In this document: in pieces, positions 11,301 to 26,300 of the stretch
Layout of the letters: each line of letters starts with the position of its first letter
Position numbering within the stretch: the first letter of the stretch is position 1
Assembly: GCF_037975245.1 (NCBI RefSeq)
Contig: NC_092574.1
Span: forward strand, 26,644,713 to 26,708,712
Reading direction: 5' to 3'
Length of the DNA stretch: 64,000 nucleotides
Source: Apostichopus japonicus
Lineage: Eukaryota > Echinodermata > Holothuroidea > Aspidochirotida > Stichopodidae
Notes under the pieces: generated by a model
What the model was told of the DNA's origin: nothing
What the model saw: only the letters and a program-made list of their open reading frames with translations
Database searches by the model: none
Position numbers and translations under genes: made by a program

Positions 11301-14300
11301 CTGTACACATATGTCCTTTGGTATTAACATATTTACTATGTCATTTAGTATTTACTCATGTATTAATCCAAACATTAATTCAACATAAAATGATATTACT
11401 CACATGGTCAATGTTATTATTGTATCCTACAGTTTACTTATGATTCTCTATAACATATTTATTTACAATGTAAACAGTATGCTCCTTGTATTTCAGTAAT
11501 ATTAACATTTTACTAATTACAAACATATCATTTCATACTAATTTACTGCATTAATTATAAGTATGCCACAGAAGTAGTTCTCATACCCAATCTCAATCGT
11601 TACAACTCAATCAATGTCGTAAATTACACTCCATGCTTACTGGACCTTGATGAACAAGCGTATCTGTTGCGACTCACCGATTCTTATGATTAAAATTAAC
11701 CCAACACTGATTAGAAAGGTTTGAGAGATGAATTAACTGTTCGCCATCGTCACTTACCTGTTAACATCAGTTATATGCAGCAGGACAAAGATTGCCCAGT
11801 GCCAGAGACCCATGGCCTCTAGTTGAGCTGCGTAACTGGTGTGGAGATGGGACGAGTGTTTCTCAGAGAGGTGAGAGTAACCCAATGCTTCTAGAGATTG
11901 CATCACATGCCAACTAAATGGAAACATAATCACAAAATATTAAAATGTTTACAATAGAAATATGATGCAAATGTCTTGTTTTGTTTCCGTTTATAATACA
12001 ACTTCAAGACAAGCAGTCACTTTAAGCTCAAAGTTGCAATTGGAAACGTTCCTGTTATTTGTAACTTTCCAAGACCCCCACCCCTCCCCCAAACAAAATA
12101 AAAGATTTTTATCTTCTTAAGTCTCTTAATCTTTATGGAGTCTCTTAATAATTTAGTCCACCTAACTTCCGATACGTTTGGGCATTCTTAATATTTCATT
12201 TGGTTAATTTATTTTTCAAATTAAGCATTTCAATGAAACAATGACTAGAAAATTGATGCCAAAATGAAATAACTAAAATAATTCCCAAAACAACTTAGCT
12301 ACAATTCCTGGCTATAAAACATAAAAAGAGTGGAGCCAATGTTGCCTGTTAGCTATGAGCTAACAATATGAAGTTGTTTTAATCCCTTCTAATGGTCATC
12401 AAAGGTCCATGACTTTTACAACCATTTTGGGGGAACTTGGGGGGACTTTTCCAGATCTGGAAATAATTTTGGAAAACAGTGGGTCACCAACTTTCTTAGC
12501 ATTTCATTAAATTAGTTGGTACCTGATTCTGTAGTCTAAGTGATGAGATGAATGGCAGGGTGGGGCTAGGACTTTCTCCAACGGGTAAGTCCTATCACCG
12601 TAAAGCTTCAAGAGGTGATAGCAGGTATCGAAGATCTGTTGGGAACTATCGTCTGTGAAGAGAGACTCGTTCTTCTCCATGTAAGGGGGCGCTGGTCTTT
12701 TACAGTAAAACTCCGATGAAGATTGACCCTAAGGGAAGAGAGAGAAGCATTAAAATATGAAACCTTCAATACTGATAAGAGATTCACATCCCCTCAGCCA
12801 TCTTTTATTTCAATTTCTTGGCTATTTTGAGTGTGAAGAATGTTTGTTCGTGATACACATAGCAATATCACAAACAAACACAAAACTATCAGAAAGTATA
12901 AAATCAGCAAAGAGTGTCGTTGACGAATGTTTCAGCTTATCACTCTCTACGTATACATCTTTTTCTTTACTTCTTTTTGCCTCACAGGGATTTTTTTGTG
13001 GCACCTTGTACAATACACGCTTCAGTTAATAAGTTCCCCAAACCAGACAATTCCTCCTTATCAAGTTGTATTACCTGGGGTAATTCATATTAATGTATTT
13101 TCTGTTTCTTAGCACAATGCTAATACCTGGTTGCCTGTAATCATAGTTTCCATCATATTACAGTTTTCTGTCTGGGTCACAAGTGACAAAACACAGAAAC
13201 TGTAGACTACCGGTTTTAAATGATTTTTATTTTGTAAGTATTTGTCTTAAAAATCATTCAAAGCAACAAATAAACAAAACAGTTATGCTGAAGTGCAGAT
13301 GAAGAGAGAAATTATGACACAAAAACACAAATATTTGCTTAGATGGGTAAAGCTTGTAACAGATTACAGAACTGTATAACACTGGAGAGAGACACACTAA
13401 GTAGAAGTGTACTCACTGTGAAACCATCCTCATAGGCTGCCAAGGCATCTGCCACAGATGCTGTAGGGTTACAATGATGCCTGAAAGATATGTCGAACAT
13501 AGGATTCTGTTAGTTGATTGATCAATAAATATAGGATTCTCAGAGCAGTTCCACATTTGACAGGTAAAGACTGGAATTGTAGTTCTACTTATAAGAACTC
13601 TTTAATAGTCAACTCTTTAAAAAACATTTGATAATTAACTCATCAACGACAAAACCCAATAACACACAATACAAAGCAAGTGGTGCATAACTAGTAGCTA
13701 GAAGTGAAGACTCATGGAAATGTTTACTTTAATGTTACAACTCATGCCAGGCACCAAATATGTGTAATACTACTAACTCTTAGCCTTTTCAGTATTCCTT
13801 CTTTCTTTCCAGAATGGTGCTCCCATCTTCATAAGCAACCCCCCACCCCCAAGAAAAAAGAAGATAATTCAATATATTTTAAAAGGTGATAACTCTATCT
13901 TACCAGAGGTGTAAAGCTAGAGCTCTCTTCCAGTCCAGGTTTTCACATGTGTTGATTTCTCCTTTAGATGATGGCCAGACTAGAATACCAGCCAATAGAG
14001 CGTAGACCTTCAAGTATTCTGGGGCAATGAATTGATCGGCCTGAAAATAAAAATAATACAGCAAAGTAAAACAAACAGTGGACACAATCTTGATGAAAAA
14101 TAGTATTATTAGTATTAGTATGTCAATCAGACAAGCTGCAAATCTCCCCTCCCCCATACCCCACCCCCCCATACCCCACCCCCCCAAGCAAGGCTGAATC
14201 AATATCATACAATAGAGTATATATCTGCAGTAGTTTCACAACACTAAGGCCTTCTAAACCTGTTACAACCATGGTCACACTTTTTCTTTGGCTCATCTTA

Positions 14301-17300
14301 TTTTAGTGAACAAGAAGAAATATGAAATCAAATATAAACTTACAAGTTGTGACAGAAAGATCTGTTTACAAAAACACTGACACATTCTTGTCAAATGACA
14401 AAGCTATTTGATAATACCAGCCAATTCTTACCTCTAGTTCTCTCCAGTCTACCAGTTGAGCTGTGACCAGCTGCCTAGCCTCTCTGGTGCTTCCTGCCTG
14501 AGCCAATAGGAGAGCTAACCTGTGGTCACCTGACTGCTGGGCAACCTCGCAGGCTTCTGCGATCTGATGACCGGTGAGCAGTGAAAATACCGCCTCAATG
14601 TTACCAAGGTCCTGAAGGAAAATGGAATTTATAACTTATTCATACCAAAACAAGTTCAACTTTAGTTATTAAATTAAATGAAATTGAAAATTACTTCTCT
14701 CTGAAAAATGGCTAAGTATTTCGATCCCATTTCTCAATGACACTTCATGCCGTGCATCCCCTCCCAGCTTTTACAATGTGAAGTCTCCAAATTATTAGAT
14801 GAAAATAACATTTCAGAGAGGTTTCATACTCTAGAGATGAAATCTCAAAACCATTTCTTTAGAAGAGCATACTGCATTTGAAGAGCAATTCAACTAATAG
14901 CAGAAACTCTCAAAACAGTTGACCAGCAGTGTCATGTAGCTATCGCAGTGTGGGTGCAAACAGACAGCCACCACCAAAATAAAATGAATCTAACAATAGT
15001 GCAATGATAGGTATTTCAAACAGCTTTTGATTGATAGTACTCAAGTGATACAATAATTACCTTCTCGATTCAGCTACACCATGTAATACAGACAGGTTAT
15101 AATACCCAGTTTCGAGGTTCTTATTGCAAACAGCACCCTTGAATATTAACCACAAACTTTACGAATCTATCCAAGTATTACAAGCAAGATAGCAAAATAT
15201 TAAATCTTGCAACATAATCTTAAGTCGACATAATCAAGTGACCTTGGGTGAAGGTCTAAACATAGCTTGGTAGTCATGGCAACAGGAACATACCTTAAAT
15301 TTGGAATCTTGCACTTCCCTTTGGACGACCTCTGAAGCTGCGTTGGCCAGCCACTTAGAGAAGGCAATCCTTCTCATCTTCTGACCCACATAACCGGATT
15401 TAGAAATATCTGGGAAGGAGAGGGCCAAGAGAGATATATCAACAATGAATTCTTTTCAAATGCACTGTTCGCACCATACCATTTTGTCCCTATTGCAAGG
15501 GGGAAGGGAAGGGGGTGTTTGTGGGGGGTTTTATTAGCAGTCATAAGTTGCAGACAAAGATTTGCAGTTAATTCTATTTTCCAAACCGCACTGTGTCAAA
15601 TGTAAGATTTTGCTCTACAGCTTCACACAACAGGGCACAGGTGGTCTCTCTATTGCTGTTTGACATTATTGCAGCCTTGCTGCAGGGGATTTGCAGCTGC
15701 TGCAGCTTTTGTTTTTTGACATGGTGCCTTAGTGAAATACATTCAGTGTAGGGTATGTAATACTGCTGATATCATTGTTGATGGTAAACATGTCGTTATA
15801 TTAATTATTTACAACTGAATAACTTTTCGTTTGACTCATGAACAAACATCACCGTGGTATGTCCCTAGATCGAAACAGAAGCAGTATAAAGACTAAACTA
15901 AGTGTCAGGTTGTCATCATTAATTCAACTCCTACTTCAAGCCCTCATCCTCCTCTAAGACACCATGACTTCATTCACAGTAATTAGCTGCAAGAAGCTGC
16001 AAAAATTTGGTCGAAGTTTTGGATAACTTGTAAGATATCAATGATCTGAATTACTGTAGGATACAAATCTTATTCTGGTGCAGCAATCTAGCATCAATAG
16101 AGGGAGCAAATAAATCTCTGAAGATGACTAAAATGATGCAGATGACTTTTACCTTCCTCCTCCTCCTCTTGGTCTTCCATCTGTCCCCAGAGGGCTACCA
16201 GGAGATCAAAGACCTGGCGCGAATGCTCCAACGATACCAGGTCCCTGCTCAGCTTTTGTTCCACGTCCTTGTGGACCATGCTAGCATAGTCATGAATGGC
16301 ACCCACTCCTCTGCTCAGGGTGAAAGTCGGACATCCTTTCTCCTCTGCTCCGAGACTGTGAGCTAAGTTGACTTTCAAGAGATTGATGTGAAGTGCCTGA
16401 GGAGATGAAGATGAGGAGGTGAAGTATGTTGGGCAAAGTTTAAAGTTTTCAATAAAAAGTTCTGAGATTAAATTACAATTAAAACAGGAATTAGGGTTTG
16501 TCTCTGCTTGGAGAACCCTGTCTCAAAGCAAATAAGACTTTATTATACAGAAAAAGAATTCTTTCTTCCAGTCACAGGAATATATCTAATGAAGTGTATG
16601 TTTAAAGAAAGTTCAGTTAATACTTTTACACAGTATGTTATTATGTGGTTTTCTATCTCCTAGCTTTATTCTCAGAATGGAGCACAATGTTACAAAAGTG
16701 AGACTTTCTTTGGTTGCAACAGATGTGACAAAATAATGCAATGAAATCTTGAATTCTATTTTCAATATTGAAATGCCATCATGGTTCTTGGAACATGAGA
16801 GTGTGAGAGTAACATAAGGCATGATGTTGCTGAGGCTGGTAGTTCAAAATTACAGTACTAATGAAGATATGACCTGGGGGGGAGGGGAGGTTTGTCAAAT
16901 CACTTGAAATTAATAGAGTGCTCGATTGAATCTCAATAGTAGTACAATGTCCAATATGGCTGAAAACTGTAACTACAACATCACAAAATCATCTTTTCTT
17001 TCTTTTCTTTTCTTTTCCTTCTTGTTTCATGTAAGTCTCAGGAGGTTAGAATCTTCTCTGCCATTTCTACAAGATAAATGGCACTGAATGGAGCCCAATG
17101 ACACATCACACATTCATTCTCTTTCAAGGGTGGTCCAGTTTGCAGTTCTACAATACTTTGTACCATTCATCCACTGAGAATGCATGATGCCAAGTGACAT
17201 CCATAGAGTTATATATTTCATGTTATATATTTCATATATATTTCATGTTTCCCTTCCACCTCCTCCTCCTCCTCCCCCTCCTCCTCCTCCCTCCTCCTCC

Positions 17301-20300
17301 TCCTCCTCCTCTGTTGTCTTACCTTTGCATGTCTGTCTCCTGGTTGAGCATGACTGGATACGTGAACCTTCTCCAAGGATACGCTGTATGGAGCAACATC
17401 AACAGAGGGTCTTGAGGGGGCCTTGGCTGGCAGTAGGGTGAAGGAGACAGTCTCATGTTTCATCCCTACAATAAAAAAAGAAAAGTAAAGTTGTACCCAA
17501 AACAAAGGACAAAATTAACAGAAGTAGAAATGCTACTTTCAATTTTATTGGCCTTTCCTTTTTAAGCTTTGCTCCATGCATAAGAGTCAAATCACTTTTT
17601 TCCCCTCTTTCTAAGTGACATTTAGTAAGATATTTTACAGGATAAGTAAAATAAATGTGTGCAACATACAAGGTGGAGCAATTATCCATGGTGAAAGTTT
17701 GGTTTCCATATTTTGTTTTACTGCTGAGATGCAAAAAAAAGAATTATCAATTTCAATGAAAAAAAAATGTACCTAGTAGTCAACGAGGCATTTAACATAC
17801 CCTCCATGCTCATCCAACCGCCCTTTTGCCTGGGAATAAGCTTCACAATTCCTTGAAATAACACAGGTAAACCTATTATGCTAACCTTCACACCTTACAC
17901 TTAATGCCTATTTATTACAACTCACCCTTCATAAGCTGTTGACCCACAGCCTGACCACTGTGGGTAACATTCCAACCTGACGACCAGCCGATTCTAAAAG
18001 TCCTTTCCCTGATACAACCAAAATCTGCCAAGTAATTTGTCTTTCTGTTAACAAGTGACTTCGCCAGAGGAACCTGTTTCTGTATTGGTCTTGCACCAAC
18101 CATTTTGATTGGCTGCTCTGTCATTGAAGTGTCCATCCTCCTCTGGTTGGGGAGATGGAAGGATGAGAGCAACATCCCAGATGTTTGAGGTGATGCAAAA
18201 AGACCTGAGGAAAGATAGGAACCCAGCAGTCACTTTAAAGTCACAACTTTAGACCCATGGAGCCGGTACCAATGTCATTTGTGTTGGTACAAAGCATTAA
18301 CTGCTTATCAAAGAAACTATAAATGCCACCACTTAAATTAGTGATTTCTTACCTAATTACTTCAGAAAGGATGAGAAATGAGAAATATTGAATTGAGCCA
18401 CCGGAAAATTATCCACAGGAAAGGCACATGTAGTAAATAAGCTGTACCTACATACCAACAAGATAGTTCACACACAGTAAGCCTGTTTGTAGGTTACTGA
18501 ATAAATGCATTCGATGAAGGTTTAGTTTTCCAACAATGGTTACTGCAAATGAACTTTGACCTTCAACAGAATTTGTAGTTACAATTAATCCACTGCCCGT
18601 CACTGAGTGAACTTTTACTGAAGTATATCAACTATGATGAGAACAATAGACAGATATCATATCTCCCTGGTTACTGCAAATGAACTTTGACCTTCAACAG
18701 AATCTGTAGTTACAATTAATCCACTGGCCCTCACTGAGTGGACTTATAGTGAAGTATATTAACTATGATGAGAACAATAGACAGATATCATATCTCCCTG
18801 GTTACTGCAAATGAACTTTGACCTTCAACAGAATTTGTAGCTACAATTAATCCACTGCCCGTCACTGAGTGAACTTATAGTGAAGTATATTAACTATGAT
18901 AGACAGATATCTCATCAATACAGCAACAAGAAATCACAACAAACAGGGTTTCAACTAAGAGCAGGAGGAAAAATGTTTGATATATTTGATCTCATTAATT
19001 AGCTCTATATCCCATTAAGCTCGTCTACCTGATGACGGTGGAGGTCTTCTCTTGGTAAATGGTCTACCATCCATATCATAACCTGTGTCCACCGGGCTCC
19101 CTCGGTATCCTTTAGACGTGAGTAAACTTCTGTTGAGACTCAAAGGTGCTGGCATCATGCCTGCATGCTGATTGAGATATCCAGCTGTGAATACCAAGAG
19201 AATCAAACACTTATGAAGAAATAATAATAATGACAGGCTAATTGACATTCTCAACTTTTGCAAAGCAATTTTTGGCGTTAGCCAGGTCTATTGTTAGCAT
19301 AGCTCAGAGCAGCCAGCAATGTTTACAGCAGCAACGTTTCTCGTGGTGGAAGAGCCTTGCACAAAGATGCATCGTTTAGTTGGTTGCATTTAATGCCAAG
19401 AGTAACATTTCCAGAGAAGGAAGTGCTCCATATTATAATTTAAGCAGCTTTATTGTTTTTATATATATCTCGATGATAATCCATTATGAATTTCACATGA
19501 CAATTAACTTTTCCACTTTTAGTCCTGTTTCATTTCAAATAAATTTAGTAAAATTTGCCTTTTTTTTAATCTGCTGTTTGCATGTTATTCTAACTGATAT
19601 AAAAGTGTCTGGTGGGCGAATTGTTAAGAAACAGGGTCAAATTCATTTGTGACTTGTTCACAAACTTCACTTGGTGGACAAATTTGTGCTTGTGTCTTAG
19701 TCTTAGCTTAGATCAAACGTAACATCATTTTGAGTAATTCTGTTGCTGCTTTAAGACACATTTCAGCTGATTCAGAATTAAGAATTGTTTTTGTTAAGAG
19801 AGGAAAAAGTGGCTGAAATAGTTAACATGAAAGCAAACTAGAAACTGTTTGCGGATAAACTTCGAAACGGAGGCGAGAAATCTTACATGTCTCTTGGAAT
19901 GAGTGGCTGAAAGAATGGACTGAAGAATCCGGTCGGTATCCTTGGTGACCAAGAAAACTACTCTGAGCTTTGCCTGAGGTAAAATGAATATCAAGAATAA
20001 TCAAAGTAATACATACGTTGTATTGCATACCCTAGCCCTCTGATTGAATTGAAGTACAACATCGATAAACTATCGTTCTTAACCGTCCACTTACCCCACC
20101 CCACCCCCATCCTCTTCCCTCTTCTAGGACTGAAGTAGCAGGTTGGTAAACTCCTCTGCAATTCATCTTAAGTAGAATAAAACACTAAAAGTTTCCAAGA
20201 AATCCTACTATTGTGAACGGATTAGACAAAAGGTGGATAAGCATGTCAGAGCGATCTTTCTGTTGTTAGTGGAATATTTGATTAGGCATAGCATTCAATC

Positions 20301-23300
20301 ACCAACTCATAGCTAAAGTGTAATCTCCTTTTTTTTTTTGGCAAGACAGGAAGAGGAAACCTGTTTCTACTTATTCTTGAATATTTGTAGAACATCACTT
20401 ACTAATCGTTCATTTCCTTTAAATCTGAAGTCAGAAGATGATTTATTTTATGTACAATGAGTGACAACTATCATGAGATCAATTTGTTGGTTCATTAGCT
20501 TGAATGTGATTCAATTTACATCAACAGTCTGTAAACTATAGAGGGGTGGACCAGAAGTTTTCTATGGGGGATTTCCCCAGACCTGGAAAAGTCATCTTCA
20601 TTATTCGGAACTTGTCATTGTCCGTAGTCCAAGCTAGTGTTCATGCATTCTGGACATTGATTCTGAGGGGTGGGTTGTGGCTCAGTCATTGTGGCTTAGG
20701 TCGTGGGACTACAAGTTTGTGAACCGAAGCTACACATCCAGAAGACACAACTTCTGTTTAATTAATATACACTAACCATAGAACTTGGGATCCTTGTCTA
20801 TTGGCTGAGGCTCCTGGAAGAACGATGCCTTCATCACTTGCATCCGGTGGGTGCTGATGCCCAAGGTCTCAGCCAGGCGCTGTTGGGGTACCAGGGGTGC
20901 AGCATCATCAGCTGCATCATATCCAGGCGATTCCTGCTGGTCATACCCATCGTATTCCTTGTCATTCGGCTGAGCCTGGAAATCTGGTTCAAAGGCCTCC
21001 ATAACCTCATCTCCTTCTGGTGGTTGTAAAGCTGTCATGATGAACAAACCAACATGAAAAGTCAACTGCTGAATGCTTCACACAGAGGAAGTGAGATGGA
21101 TGGGTAGAGTGGGCGGGGGTATTGGGAGGGGGTATTGGGAGGGGGTTTTGGGAGGGGGATGGATAGGATGTTAGAGGATGGATGAAGATAGATGAAGGTT
21201 GACTCAGCCTCTGAAACATATGTTAAACTTAGTAATACTGTAATAATCCACAGCACAGAATGAACACAACAGGAGCCACAGAGGGATGAGGAGGGAGGGT
21301 GAGGGAAGGGAGATGACAAAAGACAAGAGGTGCAATTAACTATTATTTCAATGATAATGTGAGTTCTGCAAATGAAAAATTGATGGCAAATGTCAACAAA
21401 AGACACTGTCAGTTTTGGCAGGATGCATTACTCTTCTAGCCTAAGAAGTACAATCTTGTTCATAAAAGTTCACTTCTTATCTGAAGTGCATTCATCTGCT
21501 TTGTTTAACCTTCATGGCGCAATATTTGTCTTGATGTGAACCGGAAATCTTACCCTGTCCACCAAGAAGAAAACAGGAGGGTAGGCTCTGCCCTCCAAGA
21601 CCCCGGGGTTGTTTATCATCTCTGGCGAAAGCGTCACCATTCCTGATCCCTCCCTGAATGTCTGTGTCTGCCTGCCTCTGGGATGGAGCATCTTTCTGGT
21701 AGGTATCTCTTGCTACTTTAGGCTGAAGATGTTTCTCCTGCAACGGAATTTTCTACAAACCAGAACGATATAAATAAATGCTAACGACACCTATCTCAAA
21801 GTTCATCCCTCGTTGTGAATAGAACAAATATTAAACTAAGCATAGATCTTAACATAACACTAAGCATATATCAGCACTACTTGGTAGTAAACACTGTTAA
21901 CTAAAGAATGGAATACAAATAACCACACAGGCCTCCATTTGAGCACCTATGGTTATGAATACCGCCACAATTGTTTGATCTGTTTCTTGTTGGTATTTAC
22001 AGGGGAAGAATGCCATACTCTTACAAGCAGTTTGGCAGTTCCCAGAGTATAAAATTTGTGAAACGGACAGAATTTGCAGAATGAAATCAGCTAAGTCCAT
22101 CAATTGTGTAGTAAATAAGTAACAAAATTGGCTACAAAATCCTTACTTTTCCACCTTCTTAATTCAATTTCTAGCTCACCTTGATAATCTTTTGGCCTTC
22201 CTGTTTTTTCTTTCCCTGCTCCATAGGTACAACCTCATCATCTTCATCGTCATCTTGCAAGCTATACTTTGAAAAGTGGGGAACCTGGAGGGAAAGAATA
22301 TGAGGATAAAAGAATCACAGATGAGGAGAAAGAATATGAGGATAAAAGAATCACAGATGAGGAAGAATATGAGGATAAAAGAATCACAGATGAGGAGGAA
22401 GAATATGAGGATAAAAGAATCACAGATGAGGAGAAAGAATACAAGGATAAAAGAATCACAGATGAGGAGGAAGAATATGAGGATAAAAGAATCACAGATG
22501 AGGAAAAAGAATACGAGGATAAAAGAATCACAGATGAGGAGAAAGAATATGAGGATAAAAGAATCACAGATGAGGAGAAAGAATATGAGGATAAAAGAAT
22601 CACAGATGAGGAGAAAGAATATGAGGATAAAAGAATCACAGATGAGGAGAAGGAATATGAGGATAAAAGAATCACGGATGAGGAGAAAGAATATGTGGAT
22701 AAAAGAATCACAGATGAGGAGAAAGAATATGAGGATAAAAGAATCACGGATGAGGAGAAAGAATATGTGGATAAAAGAATCACAGATGAGGAGAAAGAAT
22801 ATGAGGATAAAAGAATCACGGATGAGGAGAAAGAATATGTGGATAAAAGAATCACAGATGAGGAGAAAGAATATGTGGATAAAAGAATCACGGATGAGGA
22901 GAAAGAAAATAAGGATAAAAGAATCACAGATGAGGAGAAAGAATATGAGGATAAAAGAATCACAGATGAGGAGAAAGAATATGAGGATAAAAGAATCACA
23001 GATGAGGAGAAAGAATATGTGGATAAAAGAATCACAGATGAGGAGAAAGAATATGAGGATAAAAGAATCATAGATGAGGAGAAAGAAAATAAGGATAAAA
23101 GAATCACAGATGAGGAGAAAGAATATGAGGATAAAAGAATCACAGATGAGGAGAAAGAATATGTGGATAAAAGAATCACAGATGAGGAGGAAGAATATGT
23201 GGATAAAAGAATCACAGATGAGGAGAAAGAATATGAGGATAAAAGAATCATAGATGAGGAGAAAAAAAATAAGGATAAAAGAATCACAGATGAGGAGAAA

Positions 23301-26300
23301 GAATATGAGGATAAAAGAATCACAGATGAGGAGAAAGAATATGAGGATAAAAGAATCACGGATGAGGAGAAAGAATATGTGGATAAAAGAATCACAGATG
23401 AGGAGAAAGAATATGAGGATAAAAGAATCACAGATGAGGAAAAAGAATATGTGGATAAAAGAATCACAAATGAGGAGGAAGAATATGTGGATAAAAGAAT
23501 CACAGATGAGGAGAAAAAATATGAGGATAAAAGAATCATAGATGAGGAGAAAGAAAATAAGGATAAAAGAATCACAGATGAGGAGAAAGAATATGTGGAT
23601 AAAAGAATCACAGATGAGGAGAAAGAATATGTGGATAAAAGAATCACGGATGAGGAGAAAGAAAATAAGGATAAAAGAATCACAGATGAGGAGAAAGAAT
23701 ATGAGGATAAAAGAATCACATATGAGGAGAAGAAAGAATATGTGGATAAAAAAAGAATCACAGATGAGGAGAAAGAATATGAGGATAAAAGAATCACAGA
23801 TGAGGAGAAAGAAAATAAGGATAAAAGAATCACAGATGAGGAGAAAGAATATGAGGATAAAAGAATCACAGATGAGGAAAAAGAATATGTGGATAAAAGA
23901 ATCACAAATGAGGAGGAAGAATATGTGGATAAAAGAATCACAGATGAGGAGAAAAAATATGAGGATAAAAGAATCATAGATGAGGAGAAAGAAAATAAGG
24001 ATAAAAGAATCACAGATGAGGAGAAAGAATATGAGGATAAAAGAATCACAGATGAGGAGAAAGAATATGAGGATAAAAGAATCACGGATGAGGAGAAAGA
24101 ATATGTGGATAAAAGAATCACAGATGAGGAGAAAGAATATGAGGATAAAAGAATCACGGATGAGGAGAAAGAATATGAGGATAAAAGAATCACAGATGAG
24201 GAGAAAGAAAATAAGGATAAAAGAATCACAGATGAGGAGAAAGAATATGAGGATAAAAGAATCACGGATGAGGAGAAAGAATATGAGGATAAAAGAATCA
24301 CAGATGAGGAGAAAGAATATGTGGATAAAAGAATCACAGATGAGGAGAAAGAAAATAAGGATAAAAGAATCACAGATGAGGAGAAAGAAAATAAGGATAA
24401 AAGAATCACAGATGAGGAGAAAGAATATGAGGATAAAAGAATCACAGATGAGGAGAAAGAATATGTGGATAAAAGAATCACAGATGAGGAGAAAGAAAAT
24501 AAGGATAAAAGAATCACAGATGAGGAGAAAGAAAATAAGGATAAAAGAATCACAGATGAGGAGAAAGAATATGTGGATAAAAGAATCACAGATGAGGAGA
24601 AAGAAAATAAGGATAAAAGAATCACAGATGAGAAGAAAGAATATGAGGATAAAAGAATCACAGATGAGGAGAAAGAAAATAAGGATAAAAGAATCACAGA
24701 TGAGGAGAAAGAATATGTGGATAAAAGAATCACAGATGAGGAGAAAGAAAATAAGGATAAAAGAATCACAGATGAGGAGAAAGAAAATAAGGATAAAAGA
24801 ATCACAGATGAGGAGAAAGAATATGAGGATAAAAGAATCACAGATGAGGAGAAAGAATATGTGGATAAAAGAATCACAGATGAGGAGAAAGAATATGTGG
24901 ATAAAAGAATCACAGATGAGGAGAAAGAATATGAGGATAAACGAATCACAGATGAGGAGAAAGAATATGAGGATAAAAGAATCACAGATGAGGAGAAAGA
25001 ATATGAGGATAAAAGAATCACGGATGAGGAGAAAGAATATGTGGATAAAAGAATCACAGATGAGAAGAAAGAAAATAAGGATAAAAGAATCACAGATGAG
25101 GAGAAAGAAAATAAGGATAAAAGAATCACAGATGAGGAGAAAGAATATGAGGATAAAAGAATCACAGATGAGGAGGAAGAATATGAGGAGAAAAGAATCA
25201 CAGATGAGGAGAAAGAATATGTGGATAAAAGAATCACAGATGAGGAGAAAGAATATGTGGATAAAAGAATCACAGATGAGAAAGAATATGAGGATAAAAG
25301 AATCACAGATGAGGAGAAAGAATATGAGGATAAAAGAATCACAGATGAGGAGAAAAAATATGTGGATAAAAGAATCACGGATGAGGAGAAAGAATATGTG
25401 GATAAAAGAATCACAGATGAGGAGAAAGAATATGAGGATAAACGAATCACAGATGAGGAGAAAGAATATGAGGATAAAAGAATCACAGATGAGGAGAAAG
25501 AATATGAGGATAAAAGAATCACGGATGAGGAGAAAGAATATGTGGATAAAAGAATCACAGATGAGAAGAAAGAAAATAAGGATAAAAGAATCACAGATGA
25601 GGAGAAAGAAAATAAGGATAAAAGAATCACAGATGAGGAGAAAGAATATGAGGATAAAAGAATCACAGATGAGGAGGAAGAATACGAGGAGAAAAGAATC
25701 ATAGATGAGGAGGAAGAAAATAAGGATAAAAGAATAACAGATGAGGAGAAAGAATATGAGAATAAAAGAATCACAGATGAGGAGAAAGAAAATAAGGATG
25801 AAAGAATCACAGATGAGGAGATTTCTTTCACTGCACTACTTTCACATGACCAACCTTTGGTAGTTTCCACTTTAATAACAGTACACACAGACTCACTGTT
25901 TCTCATCAATGCACATCTAAGTACTCTATTCCTTACTAGGGACCATGAATGTCTTCACAAACTTTACATCAACCTCGATGGTGCTTGCCATCAGGTAATG
26001 ACCAGCAGCAGCTTAACAATATCGTAATTGCTACATATAGAGTGCCACTAAATACATAAGTGCCACCCTTAACAACGAATGAAGAACCAACACTCCTTTA
26101 TGTAATCATAATTCTAGTTGTGTTTTTGTCTGTTTGATATATTCTGTGACAAAGGCATCAGATTCCTTTAAGATTTATCGACAGCTTTCAAGAGTTATTA
26201 ACATTAGAAGTTGACTGTACTGCCTTCAAGTTCTTGGGTGCTAAAACATTTGAAAGTACCTTCATGATAATTACATGATAATTAAAAACCTACTTTCTGA

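Noticed and set aside
17184-17505. Proline/serine/arginine-rich ORFs across the (TCC)n run
   Set aside because: Translation of a microsatellite next to the exon-25 donor.
22262-26027. 1,215- and 1,252-codon ORFs on opposite strands as repeat-protein genes
   Set aside because: Both sit in the intronic 36-bp array; neither joins NUP98 exons in frame, and no independent coding evidence is seen.
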